From Lysinibacillus louembei (lineage in GTDB: Bacteria > Bacillota > Bacilli > Bacillales_A > Planococcaceae), in the NCBI RefSeq assembly GCF_033880585.1, contig NZ_CP137624.1, positions 2,515,501 to 2,579,500 of the forward strand: 64,000 nt of DNA, given 5' to 3'. A program made the translations under genes and the position numbers. Position 1 is the stretch's first letter, and the number at the start of each line of letters is the position of its first letter. Positions 43,198 to 53,798 of the stretch are shown here, piece after piece. Below the pieces are notes generated by a model. The model searched no databases. It was not told the DNA's origin and saw nothing but the letters and a program-made list of their open reading frames with translations.

Positions 43198-44382
43198 CTA
43201 GTTCTCCACCATCCCAATAAACTCCTCCAATGTATGATCACAATTAATCGCTAAGCGTTTTAGCTTATATGGATGATCACCGATTTTCACCTTGCCATGC
43301 TTAATAGTAAATGCCATTGTCATATTTAGCTCTTTTAAAATGTCAATCGTTTCTCTGCTATATTGACCGAAAGGGTAGGCCATGTATCGGGCGTTCGTGA
43401 TGTACTGATTTGCGAGGAAATCCTGCTTCACTTCCTCAGCATCTTTCAGAACGACATCGCTTCTGCCAGTTTCGCTCGTTGTATGTAGGTCATGTGTATG
43501 ACTTTGAAGGTCGAATACATCCTTCATCGCCTCTACTTCCTCCATGCTCAATGTTTGAATGGCATTTGGTTTGAATTCAGGTGTTGTATCAAGATGAATT
43601 CTACTCGTAATTAAAAATTCGGTTGCTGTGAAGTTGTACTTTTTTAAAATAGGGTAGCCAAATAAGTAATTGGACTTGAGCCCATCATCAAAGGTGATGA
43701 CAACAGCTTTGCCTGGCAAATTAATTTCCTTATTTAAAAATTGCTCTAGCTCTTGTAGAGAAATACTTTGATAGCCACTGTCATAGAGCCATTTCATTTG
43801 CTCCTCGAAATTCTCAACAGATGTCACAGCCGATATTTCGCGGAACTTTTTGTTTTCGCCATCTGGTAATAAATGATGATACATTAAAATGGGAATGCCA
43901 TTATCCTTTTCCGTATGCTCTTTGTGAATATAGCCAACCTTGTCACCGACACGCACCTTATACCAGTTGAAAAAATGATTAGCGACAATCGGATAGCGTT
44001 GGTTTTTGTTGATAACCGCTAGCTGTTTGGCATTTGACGATGCCTTTTCATAAACAATGACATTATCGTTTAAAATAATGGTCCTTTTTGATTTATAGTC
44101 CTTCGGTGTTTTTTGCCTTTGTGATGTCAAAATTGTTTGGGTTTTTTCAATGTAGCCAGTACCGTTGCCAAAGTTGATTTTCCAATAATTTTGCTCCTCA
44201 CTATTGACCTTATATGTTTGGTTGATTTTTAGAAAACCGACTGTTGCGTTGTGAGAATCTAAAATAGGAATGTCATCTTTCTGTGTTGTAATATAGTTGA
44301 CCTCGCTCCTTTCGCCTATACTTAAATTAATTGCAAATATACTAATAAAAAATAATATAAAATAGCTAAATTTTTTGTACAT
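43198..44382 (-). CDS. SH3-domain polysaccharide deacetylase
   Basis: 394 residues. An N-terminal signal or anchor helix (FSYFILFFISIFAINLSIG), two bacterial SH3-like domains (about 35-80 and 95-160, e.g. GYIEKTQT and VGYIHKEHT), then a NodB deacetylase domain with the metal Asp pair in ITFDDGLKSNY and the His motif SHTHDLH. It likely deacetylates cell-wall or surface glycans outside the cell, the SH3 domains binding the wall. First gene of a two-gene minus-strand operon. Confidence 0.85.
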   Translation of the reverse strand: MYKKFSYFILFFISIFAINLSIGERSEVNYITTQKDDIPILDSHNATVGFLKINQTYKVNSEEQNYWKINFGNGTGYIEKTQTILTSQRQKTPKDYKSKRTIILNDNVIVYEKASSNAKQLAVINKNQRYPIVANHFFNWYKVRVGDKVGYIHKEHTEKDNGIPILMYHHLLPDGENKKFREISAVTSVENFEEQMKWLYDSGYQSISLQELEQFLNKEINLPGKAVVITFDDGLKSNYLFGYPILKKYNFTATEFLITSRIHLDTTPEFKPNAIQTLSMEEVEAMKDVFDLQSHTHDLHTTSETGRSDVVLKDAEEVKQDFLANQYITNARYMAYPFGQYSRETIDILKELNMTMAFTIKHGKVKIGDHPYKLKRLAINCDHTLEEFIGMVEN

Positions 44383-44511
44383 AAATTGTCTAGCTCCTTC
44401 TCTATCTAATTATTAGTATTAAAAAATTTTTAGTCAATACCAAAATTAACAACACATACCATTTTATAATTAATGCTATAATGGTGCTGTTACATGAAAG
44501 GGGAAAAGAAA

Positions 44512-44895
44512 ATGGAATTAACAATGAAATATGTCATTTTGTATGTCAATAATTTTGAGGAAACGATACATTTTTATCGAAATATTTTAGGATTGCCTGT
44601 TAAAATGCAGCAAGGAACATATGTGGAGTTTGATACAGGGGCAACGATATTATCCATTAATACGCGTGACTCTGTTCGAGAGGAAATTGGGCTAGATGTA
44701 CCAAACGTCTTATCAGACGCACAAACATTTGAAATTGGCTTTGTTGTAGACGATGTACAAGCAACAATTGAGACGCTGCGTACACAAGGGGTAACCGTGG
44801 TAAAGGAGCCTGTCGTGAAGCCATGGGGACAGACAGTTGCATATGTAGCAGATCCAGATGGGCATTATATTGAAATTTGTACTTCGGTTGACTGA
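44512..44895 (+). CDS. VOC-family (glyoxalase/bleomycin-resistance type) protein
   Basis: 127 residues forming one vicinal-oxygen-chelate unit: MKYVILYVNNFEETIHFYRN at the start, and PWGQTVAYVADPDGHYIEI with the metal Glu at the end. The family covers dioxygenases, isomerases and drug-binding proteins, and the substrate here is unknown. ATG 44512 follows AAAGGGG. It overlaps functionally with the serine hydrolase gene that starts two bases after its stop. Confidence 0.82.
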   Translation: MELTMKYVILYVNNFEETIHFYRNILGLPVKMQQGTYVEFDTGATILSINTRDSVREEIGLDVPNVLSDAQTFEIGFVVDDVQATIETLRTQGVTVVKEPVVKPWGQTVAYVADPDGHYIEICTSVD

Positions 44896-44897
44896 CT

Positions 44898-45935
44898 ATG
44901 CAGACACAGCTACAGCAAATAATAAAGAATATTGATTTTTCGGGTACAGTATTTGTAGCAGAAGGTGATAATAGACTAAATGAAAGCTTTGGCTATGCCA
45001 ATCGCTCAGAGCAGATTGTCAATAATGCATCAACTCGTTTTGGTATTGCATCAGGCTGTAAACTATTCACTACAATCGCTATTTGCCAGCTTGTTGAAAA
45101 AGGGCAGCTACATTTTCATACAAAGCTTAATGACTGTCTACACTATGATTTTTCAGCCTTCGACCAAGAGATTACAATTCATCACTTATTAACACATACT
45201 TCAGGTATACCTGATTATTTTGATGAGGAAGTGATGGAGGATTTTGAAGAGTTATGGGTGACAAATCCGATGTACCATATGAGGAATTTGTGCGATTTTT
45301 TACCGTTATTTCAACATCAGCCAATGAAATATCCAGTAGGGGAGAGGTTTCATTATAATAATGCTGGATATATTTTATTAGGGTTAATCGTGGAAAAATC
45401 AACGGGAATGAATTTTAGTGATTATGTGCAAACAGCTATTTTTGATAAAGCAGGTATGCATGCATCTGGTTATTTTTCGTTAGATTGCCTTCCAGCTAAT
45501 ACAGCGCTAGGCTATATAGAGCAACTAGATGGCACTTGGAAAACAAATATTTATTCTGTTCCGGTGAAAGGTGGCTCGGATGGAGGTGCATTTGTCACAG
45601 TTGGCGATATGGCAAAGCTGTGGGATGCACTTATGAATTATCAGCTTTTGACTGAAAATTCAACTAATCTATTACTATCTCCACACGTACAAGTGAATGA
45701 AGATAGCTATTATGGCTACGGTGTATGGATTAAAAAAGCAAATAACGCCATTTTTAAATATCATATAATGGGCTATGATCCAGGTGTTAGCTTTCATTCG
45801 GCTTACTATCCAAGCTTAGCTAGCAAAGTAGTTGTTTGTTCAAATAAATCAGATGGTGCATTGGATATGATGCGTGGAGTTGAAGCGTATTTAATCGAAA
45901 AACTTTCAAACCAGTCCAATGTCAGCACAAAATGA
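44898..45935 (+). CDS. serine hydrolase (beta-lactamase / class C PBP-like)
   Basis: 345 residues. The three active-site elements are visible: SGCK (S-x-x-K, about residue 52), FHYNNAGY (Y-x-N, about 152) and VKGGSDGG (K-G-G-like, about 227). LLTHTSGIPDY is a strong family marker. No signal peptide is present, so it is probably cytosolic. Related proteins are esterases or D-amino peptidases rather than antibiotic-hydrolysing enzymes. It is translated directly after the VOC gene, so the two may act in one pathway. Confidence 0.8.
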   Translation: MQTQLQQIIKNIDFSGTVFVAEGDNRLNESFGYANRSEQIVNNASTRFGIASGCKLFTTIAICQLVEKGQLHFHTKLNDCLHYDFSAFDQEITIHHLLTHTSGIPDYFDEEVMEDFEELWVTNPMYHMRNLCDFLPLFQHQPMKYPVGERFHYNNAGYILLGLIVEKSTGMNFSDYVQTAIFDKAGMHASGYFSLDCLPANTALGYIEQLDGTWKTNIYSVPVKGGSDGGAFVTVGDMAKLWDALMNYQLLTENSTNLLLSPHVQVNEDSYYGYGVWIKKANNAIFKYHIMGYDPGVSFHSAYYPSLASKVVVCSNKSDGALDMMRGVEAYLIEKLSNQSNVSTK

Positions 45936-45988
45936 CAGGACGAGGCGGTTAGCTGGCTGTATGCTAGAAGCAAGGAGTGAGGGACATT

Positions 45989-46846
45989 ATGAGTTGGATA
46001 GAGTCGATTCAAAGGGCAATTCATTATATGGAGGAGCATTTGTTAGAAAATATAACGATAGAGCAAATCGCGTGTGAAGCTAATTGCTCGGTGTATCATT
46101 TTCAACGAACATTTTCGTTATTAACAGATATGACAATTGCTGACTATATAAGAAAACGTCGCTTAACGTTGGCAGCACAAGAAATATTGATGACAGAGCA
46201 TAAAATTATCGACCTTGCCTACAAATATGGCTACGATTCTCCTGAAGCATTCACGAAGGCATTCCGCAAACAGCATGGCGTGACGCCGAGTGATGCACGC
46301 AAAAAATCATATGCGATTCAAGCATATAACCGCCTCGTTATACAGGTGAGTTTGAAAGGAGCAGAACCGATGAAGTACAAAATTGTTGAAAAAGAAGCGT
46401 TTCAAGTAGTAGGTGTGAAAAGAACATATAACTGTTCAAATGGTGAGAATTTACAAGGGATTCCTGGATTTTGGGATGAAGTCAATGCCAATGGTACAGA
46501 CCAAGAGCTATTTCAGCTAAACGATGGAGACATAAAAGGTGTGTTAGGTGTTTGTCTGCCACAAAAGGATGCAAGCAATATGATTGATTATTGGATTGCT
46601 GCTGCTACGAGTGCTGAAGCACCTAGCCATTTTGAAACATTGGAAATTCCAGCGTCAAAATGGGTTGTTTTTGAAGTAGTTGGTCCAATGCCTGATGCTA
46701 TGCAAAATGCTTGGAAGAAAATTTATTCAGAATGGTTCCCATCCAATCCGTATGAGCCTGTAGGAACAGCAGAGCTAGAAGTATATTCTGATGAGAATCC
46801 ATTTAAAGAAGATTTAGTTTCTGAAATTTGGATTCCAGTTCAATAA
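45989..46846 (+). CDS. AraC-family regulator with GyrI-like effector domain
   Basis: 285 residues. An N-terminal AraC DNA-binding domain with two helix-turn-helix units (ENITIEQIACEANCSVYHFQR and KIIDLAYKYGYDSPEAFTKAFRKQHG, about residues 20-98) is joined to a C-terminal GyrI-like small-molecule domain (about 125-285: KIVEKEAFQVVGVKR...WVVFEVVGPMPDA). Such proteins often activate genes in response to drugs or cationic compounds. ATG 45989 follows AAGGAG. It lies 53 bases after the serine hydrolase and may control it. Confidence 0.85.
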   Translation: MSWIESIQRAIHYMEEHLLENITIEQIACEANCSVYHFQRTFSLLTDMTIADYIRKRRLTLAAQEILMTEHKIIDLAYKYGYDSPEAFTKAFRKQHGVTPSDARKKSYAIQAYNRLVIQVSLKGAEPMKYKIVEKEAFQVVGVKRTYNCSNGENLQGIPGFWDEVNANGTDQELFQLNDGDIKGVLGVCLPQKDASNMIDYWIAAATSAEAPSHFETLEIPASKWVVFEVVGPMPDAMQNAWKKIYSEWFPSNPYEPVGTAELEVYSDENPFKEDLVSEIWIPVQ

Positions 46847-46877
46847 TTTTTGTTTCTTATGTATTTTTAAAATCAAT

Positions 46878-46935
46878 TGGCTGTCTGGAACGTGGCGTGT
46901 TAGCCTGCTTTCTAGGCAGCCTTATTTTTATGAAA
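46878..46935 (+). terminator. terminator after the AraC-type gene
   Basis: GGCTGTCTGGAA pairs with the TTTCTAGGCAGCC arm near 46915-46927, followed by TTATTTTTAT. Confidence 0.7.
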
Positions 46936-46990
46936 CTAATTCGCCCCTGCTTCGTAAAAATAGTATTGAATATAAAGGAGAATGATACAT

Positions 46991-47596
46991 ATGAAAAAAA
47001 TTATTTTAGCGTTTGTATTAGGTGCCTCGGTACTGACATTAGCAGGCTGTAACTTTTTGCAATGGGGATTTGGCAATATAAAGGAGCAATTTATTGGACG
47101 TGAAATTACGATTCAAACATATGATGAAAGCAGTCAAATTATTGACCAAATTAAAGGGAAGAGTGTTAGTATTAAGGCAGATGATAAGTTTGCGATGAAG
47201 GATACTGAAGGGAATACGGTGGAAAAATCATCGGTGCTGGATATTACGGTTGGCGGTAAGCAAATGCTGCATGTAGGCAGTAGTTTAATAGCTTATGAGG
47301 ATGGTTTAACAAATATTTTTGAGGAATATGCACAAACTGTAGATATTGAACATTTTGATCGTTCTATCCCATTTATTAATCGCATGGTCAATGATATGAA
47401 AAACTTAACAGTAGGCAAAGATAAAGTTGTATTAATTCGCTCACAGGCAGGCGAGCCATTAGCTACATTTGTCGGTGAGGATGTTAGTTATTTTGCTACA
47501 GAAATTGATAAAGCAACAGGCTTATTAATTGATGATCGCTATTTATTCATCTATCGTTGTGATTATACAATTTACGATTTAGCATTACTTCAATAA
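46991..47596 (+). CDS. lipoprotein (DUF5052-like)
   Basis: 201 residues. A type II signal peptide with lipobox LAGC places the lipidated Cys at residue 20. The rest is a soluble domain with strand-rich sequence ([36 protein letters not shown]) that resembles DUF5052 lipoproteins. It is anchored outside the cell membrane; function unknown. ATG 46991 follows AAAGGAG at the right distance. selO starts 16 bases later, so they are probably co-transcribed. Confidence 0.72.
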   Translation: MKKIILAFVLGASVLTLAGCNFLQWGFGNIKEQFIGREITIQTYDESSQIIDQIKGKSVSIKADDKFAMKDTEGNTVEKSSVLDITVGGKQMLHVGSSLIAYEDGLTNIFEEYAQTVDIEHFDRSIPFINRMVNDMKNLTVGKDKVVLIRSQAGEPLATFVGEDVSYFATEIDKATGLLIDDRYLFIYRCDYTIYDLALLQ

Positions 47597-47612
47597 AGAG
47601 AGGGGGAGTCCC

Positions 47613-49052
47613 ATGATAAATATTGGCTGGCGTTTTGATAATAGCTATGCGCGGCTGCCACATACTTTTTTTGCCGCAATGGCGTTAAATCCCGTGGAAG
47701 AGCCGAAGCTTGTTATTGTGAATGAGCAGCTAGCTTCAACGCTCGGTTTGAATTTAACAGCGCTACACAGTGAAGAGGCACTGCAAGAGTTTGCTGGCAA
47801 CAAGTCACCTATTGGCAGCTCGCCTTTAGCTCAAGCATATGCAGGTCATCAGTTTGGGCATTTTAATATGCTTGGAGATGGGCGAGCAATACTTTTAGGT
47901 GAGCATATCACAGCAGAAAATGAACGTGTTGATATTCAACTAAAGGGAGCAGGGCGCACACCTTTCTCACGTGGAGGGGATGGACGTGCAGCACTTGGAC
48001 CGATGTTGCGTGAATATATGATTAGCGAGGCAATGTATGCGCTTGGCATCCCAACAACTCGCAGCTTAGCTGTCGTCACGACAGGTGAAAAAATTATGCG
48101 GGAGCAGGCATTGCAAGGGGCGATATTAACCCGCATTGCCAAGAGCCATTTGCGTGTAGGGACTTTTCAATATGCCGCAAGATGGGGAACTGGGGAGGAG
48201 CTGAAGGCTTTAGCAGATTATGCTATCGAGCGCCATTTTCCAGCACTACAACATGAAGAGCAATGTTATATGAAGCTGCTTGAAGGCGTTATTGAAAGAC
48301 AGGCTGAGTTACTTGCAAAATGGCAATTAGTAGGCTTTATACATGGTGTGATGAATACAGATAATATGACAATTAGCGGTGAAACAATTGATTATGGACC
48401 ATGTGCATTTATGGATAAATATGATCCTCAAACTGTTTTTAGCTCTATTGATACACAGGGACGCTATGCTTATCAAAACCAGCCGAATATGGCATTTTGG
48501 AATTTAGCTCGTTTCGCAGAATCTTTGCTGTCGCTAATTCATCCTGATTCGGAGCAAGCAGTGGAAATGGCACAGCGAGCGCTGCGGCAATTTCCAAAAT
48601 TGTATGAAGCGAATTGGCTAGCTGGAATGCGTCTAAAGCTTGGATTTATAACTGAGGAGCCGCAAGATATAGAGTTAATAGATGAGCTATTGCAATGGAT
48701 GCAAGCGAATGAAGCGGATTATACGAATACGTTTCGTGCATTGACATTAGGACAAGTGGAAGAGAACGAAGCATTTAAGCAGTGGTCTAGTCGATGGCAA
48801 GAAAGATTACAAAGACAAGCACAACCATTAGAGCTTGTCCAGCAAACGATGCGTCAGCATAACCCAGCAATCATTGCACGCAATCATCGGGTGGAAGAGG
48901 CATTAAGTGCAGCAGAGCAAGGCGATTTGCTTCCTTTCCAGCAGCTATTGAAAGTATTGGCACAGCCATTTGCCTACACGGATGAGCAAGAGCGGTACGC
49001 AACATTACCACCTGCCTCCAGCTGTACTTACAAAACGTTTTGTGGAACTTAA
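47613..49052 (+). CDS. selO: protein adenylyltransferase SelO (YdiU family)
   Basis: 479-residue pseudokinase that transfers AMP to Ser, Thr or Tyr of target proteins, linked to redox stress in other bacteria. Family markers: [81 protein letters not shown]. The C-terminus has the conserved Cys in KTFCGT, the position that is selenocysteine in some homologues. Ribosome binding site GAGGGGGAG. Length is normal. Confidence 0.92.
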   Translation: MINIGWRFDNSYARLPHTFFAAMALNPVEEPKLVIVNEQLASTLGLNLTALHSEEALQEFAGNKSPIGSSPLAQAYAGHQFGHFNMLGDGRAILLGEHITAENERVDIQLKGAGRTPFSRGGDGRAALGPMLREYMISEAMYALGIPTTRSLAVVTTGEKIMREQALQGAILTRIAKSHLRVGTFQYAARWGTGEELKALADYAIERHFPALQHEEQCYMKLLEGVIERQAELLAKWQLVGFIHGVMNTDNMTISGETIDYGPCAFMDKYDPQTVFSSIDTQGRYAYQNQPNMAFWNLARFAESLLSLIHPDSEQAVEMAQRALRQFPKLYEANWLAGMRLKLGFITEEPQDIELIDELLQWMQANEADYTNTFRALTLGQVEENEAFKQWSSRWQERLQRQAQPLELVQQTMRQHNPAIIARNHRVEEALSAAEQGDLLPFQQLLKVLAQPFAYTDEQERYATLPPASSCTYKTFCGT

Positions 49053-49065
49053 TAAATTGTATGAG

Positions 49066-49100
49066 AATTGTGTGAGTGCCTGGCACCCACACAATTTTAT
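49066..49100. terminator. bidirectional terminator after selO
   Basis: AATTGTGTGAGTGCC pairs with GGCACCCACACAATT, followed by TTATTTTTT. It lies between convergent genes. Confidence 0.88.
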
Positions 49101-49103
49101 TTT

Positions 49104-49466
49104 TTAGCGTCTACCGCGTCTATTGTTGCATGGATTGAATGGCTGACCACACATTGTTGTTGTTTCACAGCATTCATTCATCACCGATTGCGTATGCGGG
49201 AAGTAATGTTGATTGTTAATCATTTGACGATTAACAACAGTTAAATGGGATGGATGAACGTGTGGTACGACCGTATTTGTCACATTTGTTTGCACGTATT
49301 GACGAGTTGGTGAAACAATCGGTTGAGTAAATTGCGTTGGTCCAACTTGTGTTGGTAGGTATTGCGCGTTTCCTCCAACCATTGGATTGTTACCCCATGC
49401 ACCAAAGCCCATGTTGTTGCGATTGCCACCTCTATTAGGGAAATTGCCCCCAAATCTATTAACCAT
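49104..49466 (-). CDS. CotD-like inner spore coat protein
   Basis: 120 residues with a Gly/Asn-rich start (FGGNFPNRGGNRNN), a conserved CotD core (VVPHVHPSHLTVVNRQMINN, HYFPHT) and a Cys/Arg tail (NECCETT, RRGRR). It is an inner spore coat component made late in the mother cell. Start ATG at 49466 follows AAAGGAGGGG. GerE, encoded at 16.6 kb, is a plausible regulator. Longer than B. subtilis CotD because of the Gly/Asn-rich start. Confidence 0.85.
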   Translation of the reverse strand: MVNRFGGNFPNRGGNRNNMGFGAWGNNPMVGGNAQYLPTQVGPTQFTQPIVSPTRQYVQTNVTNTVVPHVHPSHLTVVNRQMINNQHYFPHTQSVMNECCETTTMCGQPFNPCNNRRGRR

Positions 49467-49511
49467 TTTGAGCCCCTCCTTTTCACTGAAATAGTAAGTC
49501 ATATTTAACAT

Positions 49512-50096
49512 ATGAAAAAAGATGAGGTTGTTCTATAGTTATGCCTATTGTGAAGTAGAAAAAAGAGGAGGGTTACGGTAATCCTTTCCATCTAACGTTG
49601 AAATGGAGCAATTAAACAAGGCATATTTTAATCATTACCTCAAATTGAAATCAAAAATCCACTTTAAAAGTAAAATATAAACGATAATGTTACTGCTTCG
49701 TTTTACAGTATATCTATGTTAAATAGACTACTTTCACATCCTCCGATTTTTTATGTTCACAAGTGAAAAAGAATTAACCATAAAAAGTACAGGTTTGTTG
49801 TACAAGTATATTGTTAAGAAAATTATCTGGAAGGCAAATATATAAAGTGCCGAATAAAAGGTATATAACAAAAATATGTATAAAAAGTTTAGAATGCGCA
49901 TAAAAGCGCTGCTATTTCGATGTGATTTTTAGGGTATAACTACCATTTTTACGTGATAATCTCTTGTTTTATTTAATTATAATTAAAAAAAGCTGGATAA
50001 TTAATACGTTCGTTAATTTTTCTTAACATAAAAAATAAGAGGTATATGCTATGATTTTTGTAAGAATTTTAGAAAAATAAGAGAGGAGAAAGATAG
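49512..50096. other. long divergent intergenic region
   Basis: 585 AT-rich bases between the cotD-like gene and the kelch/SLH gene, transcribed divergently. It must contain both promoters. No riboswitch, tRNA or gene was recognised. A long leader for the surface protein is possible. Confidence 0.4.
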
Positions 50097-53000
50097 ATGA
50101 TAGAAAAATTTAAACGCTTTTTTATACTTGTAGTAATTTTGATATTGGTGATGCCCTCATTTTCTAATGAAACGCTTGTCTTTGCTAATATGAATGATAA
50201 TCGTCAGCTTTTATCATCTGCTCCATTAGATGAGAATAGAGTAATAATTATGGGTGGAAATAATGGTATTAATGATCTTACCTCATCCATGATTTACAAT
50301 TTAGCTACGGATAGCTGGACTACCACAGCGAATATGAACACAGCCCGCTTTGCTCACGCAGCTGTAAAACTTCAAAATGGCAAAATCTTAGTGATAGGGG
50401 GAAATAATTTCTCTGATGGATTTTTGCAATCAACTGAAATATATGATCCACTAAATGATACATGGACTACTAGTGCACCGATGTCGATACAGCGTGCTAG
50501 CCATACAGCTGTTACTTTGCCAAACGGGAATGTATTAGTAATGGGTGGTGGAAATCATAATGATGGGGATTTGAAATCAACTGAGATTTATAATCCAACT
50601 ACAAATACATGGACAATGGGGCCAGAAATGAAAGCAACAAGAAGGGAACATAGTGCGGTGCTACTGGATGACGGTAATGTCATGGTAATAGGAGGAACAG
50701 TAAATGGCTCAATGTCAGGTAGTGTTGAAATATATAACCCTTCCCTTAATAGCTGGTCAGATGGAGTTAGTTTATCGCAGCCTAGATATGTGACATCTGC
50801 GGCAACAGCGGCGGATGGCAGGGTGTATGTAATAGGAGGCTTTGACCCTAATTATACACCACTAAATTCTGCGGCTGTATATGACCCAGAAACAAATGCA
50901 TGGACGACAAATTCTACATTTATGAATACAGGTCGTCTAGGTCATACTTCCTCTACATTAGCAAATGGAAAGGTCATTTTTGTTGCAGGGGGTGCAGGGA
51001 ATTCAGGTCCTACAAATAGCACTGAGGAGGTTGAACCGAGCTTACGCACATATAAACCACAGGCTAGTGTAGCTGCTGGAAATGTGGCGTGGGGCACGGA
51101 AGTTACCTTAAACTCAAAATCGCAGGGAGCTACTATTTATTATACAACAGATGGAAATGAGCCAACGATTCATAGTGCTGTCTACAATGAACCAATTGAA
51201 ATTGACCATGCAATGACGATTAAGGCACTTGCTATTAAGGATGACTGGCTAGCAAGTCAAGTAATGTCTGAAAGCTACAATGTTACAGCTGTTGATAGTA
51301 CAATTAATCCTATTATAGCAAGCTTTGATAAAAATGCTGCTAATAGTGCAGATGTGATGACGACGATGGCTCTTAATGGCAACACATTGGCAAGCATTGC
51401 AAACGGCATTGATATACTAGTGGAAGGTACTGACTATTTTATTGATGCACAAAACAATGTCACAATTACAAAAAATTATTTATCTTCACAGCCAGTTGGG
51501 ACAACCAATCTGACCTTTACATTTAGCTATGGCTTACCAATGAATCTAGCTATAACAGTTCAGGATACAACCGTGGTTAACACACCACCTACTATTGCAG
51601 ATGAGACAAAGGTAACGCTTGCTAATACATCTGTTTCGGGTATAGCAAGTGGATACGATGCAGACAGTCATACATTAACATTTAGTAAAGTTAGCGAACC
51701 GACAAATGGAACAGCAACGGTGAGTGCTGATGGGGCGTGGATTTATATACCGAATAACGATTTTATAGGAGTTGATACTTTTACAATCCAAGTAGACGAT
51801 GGTCATGGTGGAATTGATATAGGTACAGTGACGATTCATGTTATGCAGCAACCTGTCTCGACCTTTACAATGACATATGATGGGAATACAAGTACAGGTG
51901 GAAGTGTTCCGATTGATACGAATCAGTATGTACCAGGAGCGTTAGTGACAGTAGCTAGTAATGTTGGTGATTTGGAAAAAATAGGTTACAGGTTTGTTGG
52001 GTGGAATACAAAAGCTGATGGTACTGGTATAAGCTATGTAGCTAATAATACATTTACAATTGGCAGTACAAATGTAATCTTATATGCGAAATGGGAAGCA
52101 ATAACGCCTCCGTCTAATCCATATCCAAATGAGAATGGTGGCGCTACAAGCCCTGCTTTACCTACTTCGACAACAGAAATGATTACGATAAATGTGGATG
52201 GGGAGAATGGCTTTAATTTAGCTAAAATGCTAATTACTCGAACAACAGAGCCAGATGGAACAATAAAAGATAAAATATCCATAACAGAGACAATCGCAAA
52301 AGAGACAGTACAAAAGGCAAGTGAGCTAGGTATTGATACAGTGCACATTGTTATTCCAGATAATGAGGATAAAGTGCAGGAAGTGTTGATTGAGATATCT
52401 AAGCTAGCATTAGAAGAATTAAACAAAGGTAATTTAAAGCTTGAAATTGTCACAGCGAATGCGGTAATGTCAATTCCAACAACATCTCTGGCAAATTTCA
52501 ATGATGATTTATATTTTAGAATAATTCCAATGAAATCAGCAGAGGAAAAGAAAAATCTTGAAAATCGGGCGAAGTTAGAAGAAATTGTACGAAGTGTGGC
52601 TCAAGACGAATCTGCACAGCTAGTAGGACGACCAATGGAAATTTCAACAAATATGCAAAATAGAGAGGTATCCATTGTTCTTCCATTAAAGGAAAACCTA
52701 TCATCAAATGTAGAAGAACGTGCAAAGGTGCTCGCTAATTTAGGGGTTTACATTGAGCACAGTGACAGTACAAAGGAATTAATTCAGGGCACAGCTGTGA
52801 AAATGAATGATGGTGCTGAGGGGGTACAATTTACAATTAATAAATTCAGTACGTTTGCCGTCATTTATTTAGGAGAAAAGCAGCAAAATCATACACCAAC
52901 TATACGACATGAAGCGTATATTAAAGGCTATGGTACAACATTCCGACCAAATGAGTATATTACAAGAGCTCAAATGGCTACAATGCTTGGCCGTAATTTG

Positions 53001-53540
53001 AACATTGTATCCACAACCGTTTCCGATTATTTGGATGTTCCTTCAACACATAATGCCTATCAAGAGATTATAAAAGTGAAGCAAGCAGGTATTATGACGG
53101 GGATAAATAGCAATGAATTTAATCCGAGTGGCTCAATCACACGTGCACAAATGGCGGGAATAGCATATCGTTGGATAAAAAATGAATGTCAACGTGATGA
53201 CAATGCATTTGATAGTTGTGGCAAGCTCACATCCACCTACAAAGGAAGCTATAAGGATGTTCCAACAACACATTGGGCATTTGAGTCCATTCAATTTATG
53301 AAGGAAGTTAACTTTATGATTGGCTATGAGGATCAGACATTCCGACCAAATGAAAAACTAACAAGAGCGCAGGCAGTGAAAGTATTAAATCGCTTATTCA
53401 AACGTGGGTCATTAACAGGTATAACGACACCGACATTTCTTGATGTTCCAATGACACATTGGGCATTTGGGGAAATTGAAGAAGCGGTAAGCAGCCATGA
53501 AGTAAAGTTCGATGAGCACAATCATGAAGTTTTAAAATAA
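50097..53540 (+). CDS. S-layer-anchored kelch-repeat surface protein
   Basis: 1147 residues, multi-domain, secreted. In order: signal peptide (1-30); six kelch blades (about 35-310, e.g. RVIIMGGNN, KILVIGGNN, NVLVMGGGN); a chitobiase/FN3-like C-terminal domain (YYTTDGNEPT, about 325-395); an X2-type Ig-like domain (about 400-485); a cadherin-like domain (NGTATVSADGAWIYIPNNDF, about 500-580); a Listeria-Bacteroides repeat (GYRFVGWNTKADG, about 585-665); a linker domain (about 690-930); and SLH modules (YIKGYGTTFRPNEYITRAQM, MTGINSNEFNPSGSITRAQM, MIGYEDQTFRPNEKLTRAQA). It is held on the wall by SLH and probably binds glycan or protein. It ends with a strong terminator. Confidence 0.88.
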   Translation: MIEKFKRFFILVVILILVMPSFSNETLVFANMNDNRQLLSSAPLDENRVIIMGGNNGINDLTSSMIYNLATDSWTTTANMNTARFAHAAVKLQNGKILVIGGNNFSDGFLQSTEIYDPLNDTWTTSAPMSIQRASHTAVTLPNGNVLVMGGGNHNDGDLKSTEIYNPTTNTWTMGPEMKATRREHSAVLLDDGNVMVIGGTVNGSMSGSVEIYNPSLNSWSDGVSLSQPRYVTSAATAADGRVYVIGGFDPNYTPLNSAAVYDPETNAWTTNSTFMNTGRLGHTSSTLANGKVIFVAGGAGNSGPTNSTEEVEPSLRTYKPQASVAAGNVAWGTEVTLNSKSQGATIYYTTDGNEPTIHSAVYNEPIEIDHAMTIKALAIKDDWLASQVMSESYNVTAVDSTINPIIASFDKNAANSADVMTTMALNGNTLASIANGIDILVEGTDYFIDAQNNVTITKNYLSSQPVGTTNLTFTFSYGLPMNLAITVQDTTVVNTPPTIADETKVTLANTSVSGIASGYDADSHTLTFSKVSEPTNGTATVSADGAWIYIPNNDFIGVDTFTIQVDDGHGGIDIGTVTIHVMQQPVSTFTMTYDGNTSTGGSVPIDTNQYVPGALVTVASNVGDLEKIGYRFVGWNTKADGTGISYVANNTFTIGSTNVILYAKWEAITPPSNPYPNENGGATSPALPTSTTEMITINVDGENGFNLAKMLITRTTEPDGTIKDKISITETIAKETVQKASELGIDTVHIVIPDNEDKVQEVLIEISKLALEELNKGNLKLEIVTANAVMSIPTTSLANFNDDLYFRIIPMKSAEEKKNLENRAKLEEIVRSVAQDESAQLVGRPMEISTNMQNREVSIVLPLKENLSSNVEERAKVLANLGVYIEHSDSTKELIQGTAVKMNDGAEGVQFTINKFSTFAVIYLGEKQQNHTPTIRHEAYIKGYGTTFRPNEYITRAQMATMLGRNLNIVSTTVSDYLDVPSTHNAYQEIIKVKQAGIMTGINSNEFNPSGSITRAQMAGIAYRWIKNECQRDDNAFDSCGKLTSTYKGSYKDVPTTHWAFESIQFMKEVNFMIGYEDQTFRPNEKLTRAQAVKVLNRLFKRGSLTGITTPTFLDVPMTHWAFGEIEEAVSSHEVKFDEHNHEVLK

Positions 53541-53548
53541 GAAAAATA

Positions 53549-53587
53549 AAAGGATTGACTTGAAATGTATGTTCAAGCAATCCTTTT
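53549..53587 (+). terminator. terminator after the kelch/SLH gene
   Basis: AAAGGATTG and TTGAA pair with TTCAA and CAATCCTTT, followed by TTTT. Confidence 0.88.
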
Positions 53588-53798
53588 TGCAGTTTCTAAC
53601 AGATTATAGTGATGGTATAGTTTTATTTAGAGAAATAGTAAAGAAAGGCTATTTCACTTGAGTAAAAAAATCTCACAGGCATGTGGAAATGCTAACAAAA
53701 AATATACTATGGGTGTAAAGGAATTTGTTCTGAATCCTTCATCAACATAAAATTGTTTTTCATTTTGGTATTTAAAATATAGGAGGTAAATTTTTTAT

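Noticed and set aside
44898-45935. Antibiotic-resistance beta-lactamase
   Set aside because: It has the class C/PBP-type motifs but no signal peptide, and resembles cytosolic esterase-like relatives.
49512-50096. Riboswitch in the long leader before the kelch/SLH gene
   Set aside because: No c-di-GMP, T-box, SAM or other known riboswitch core could be recognised by eye.
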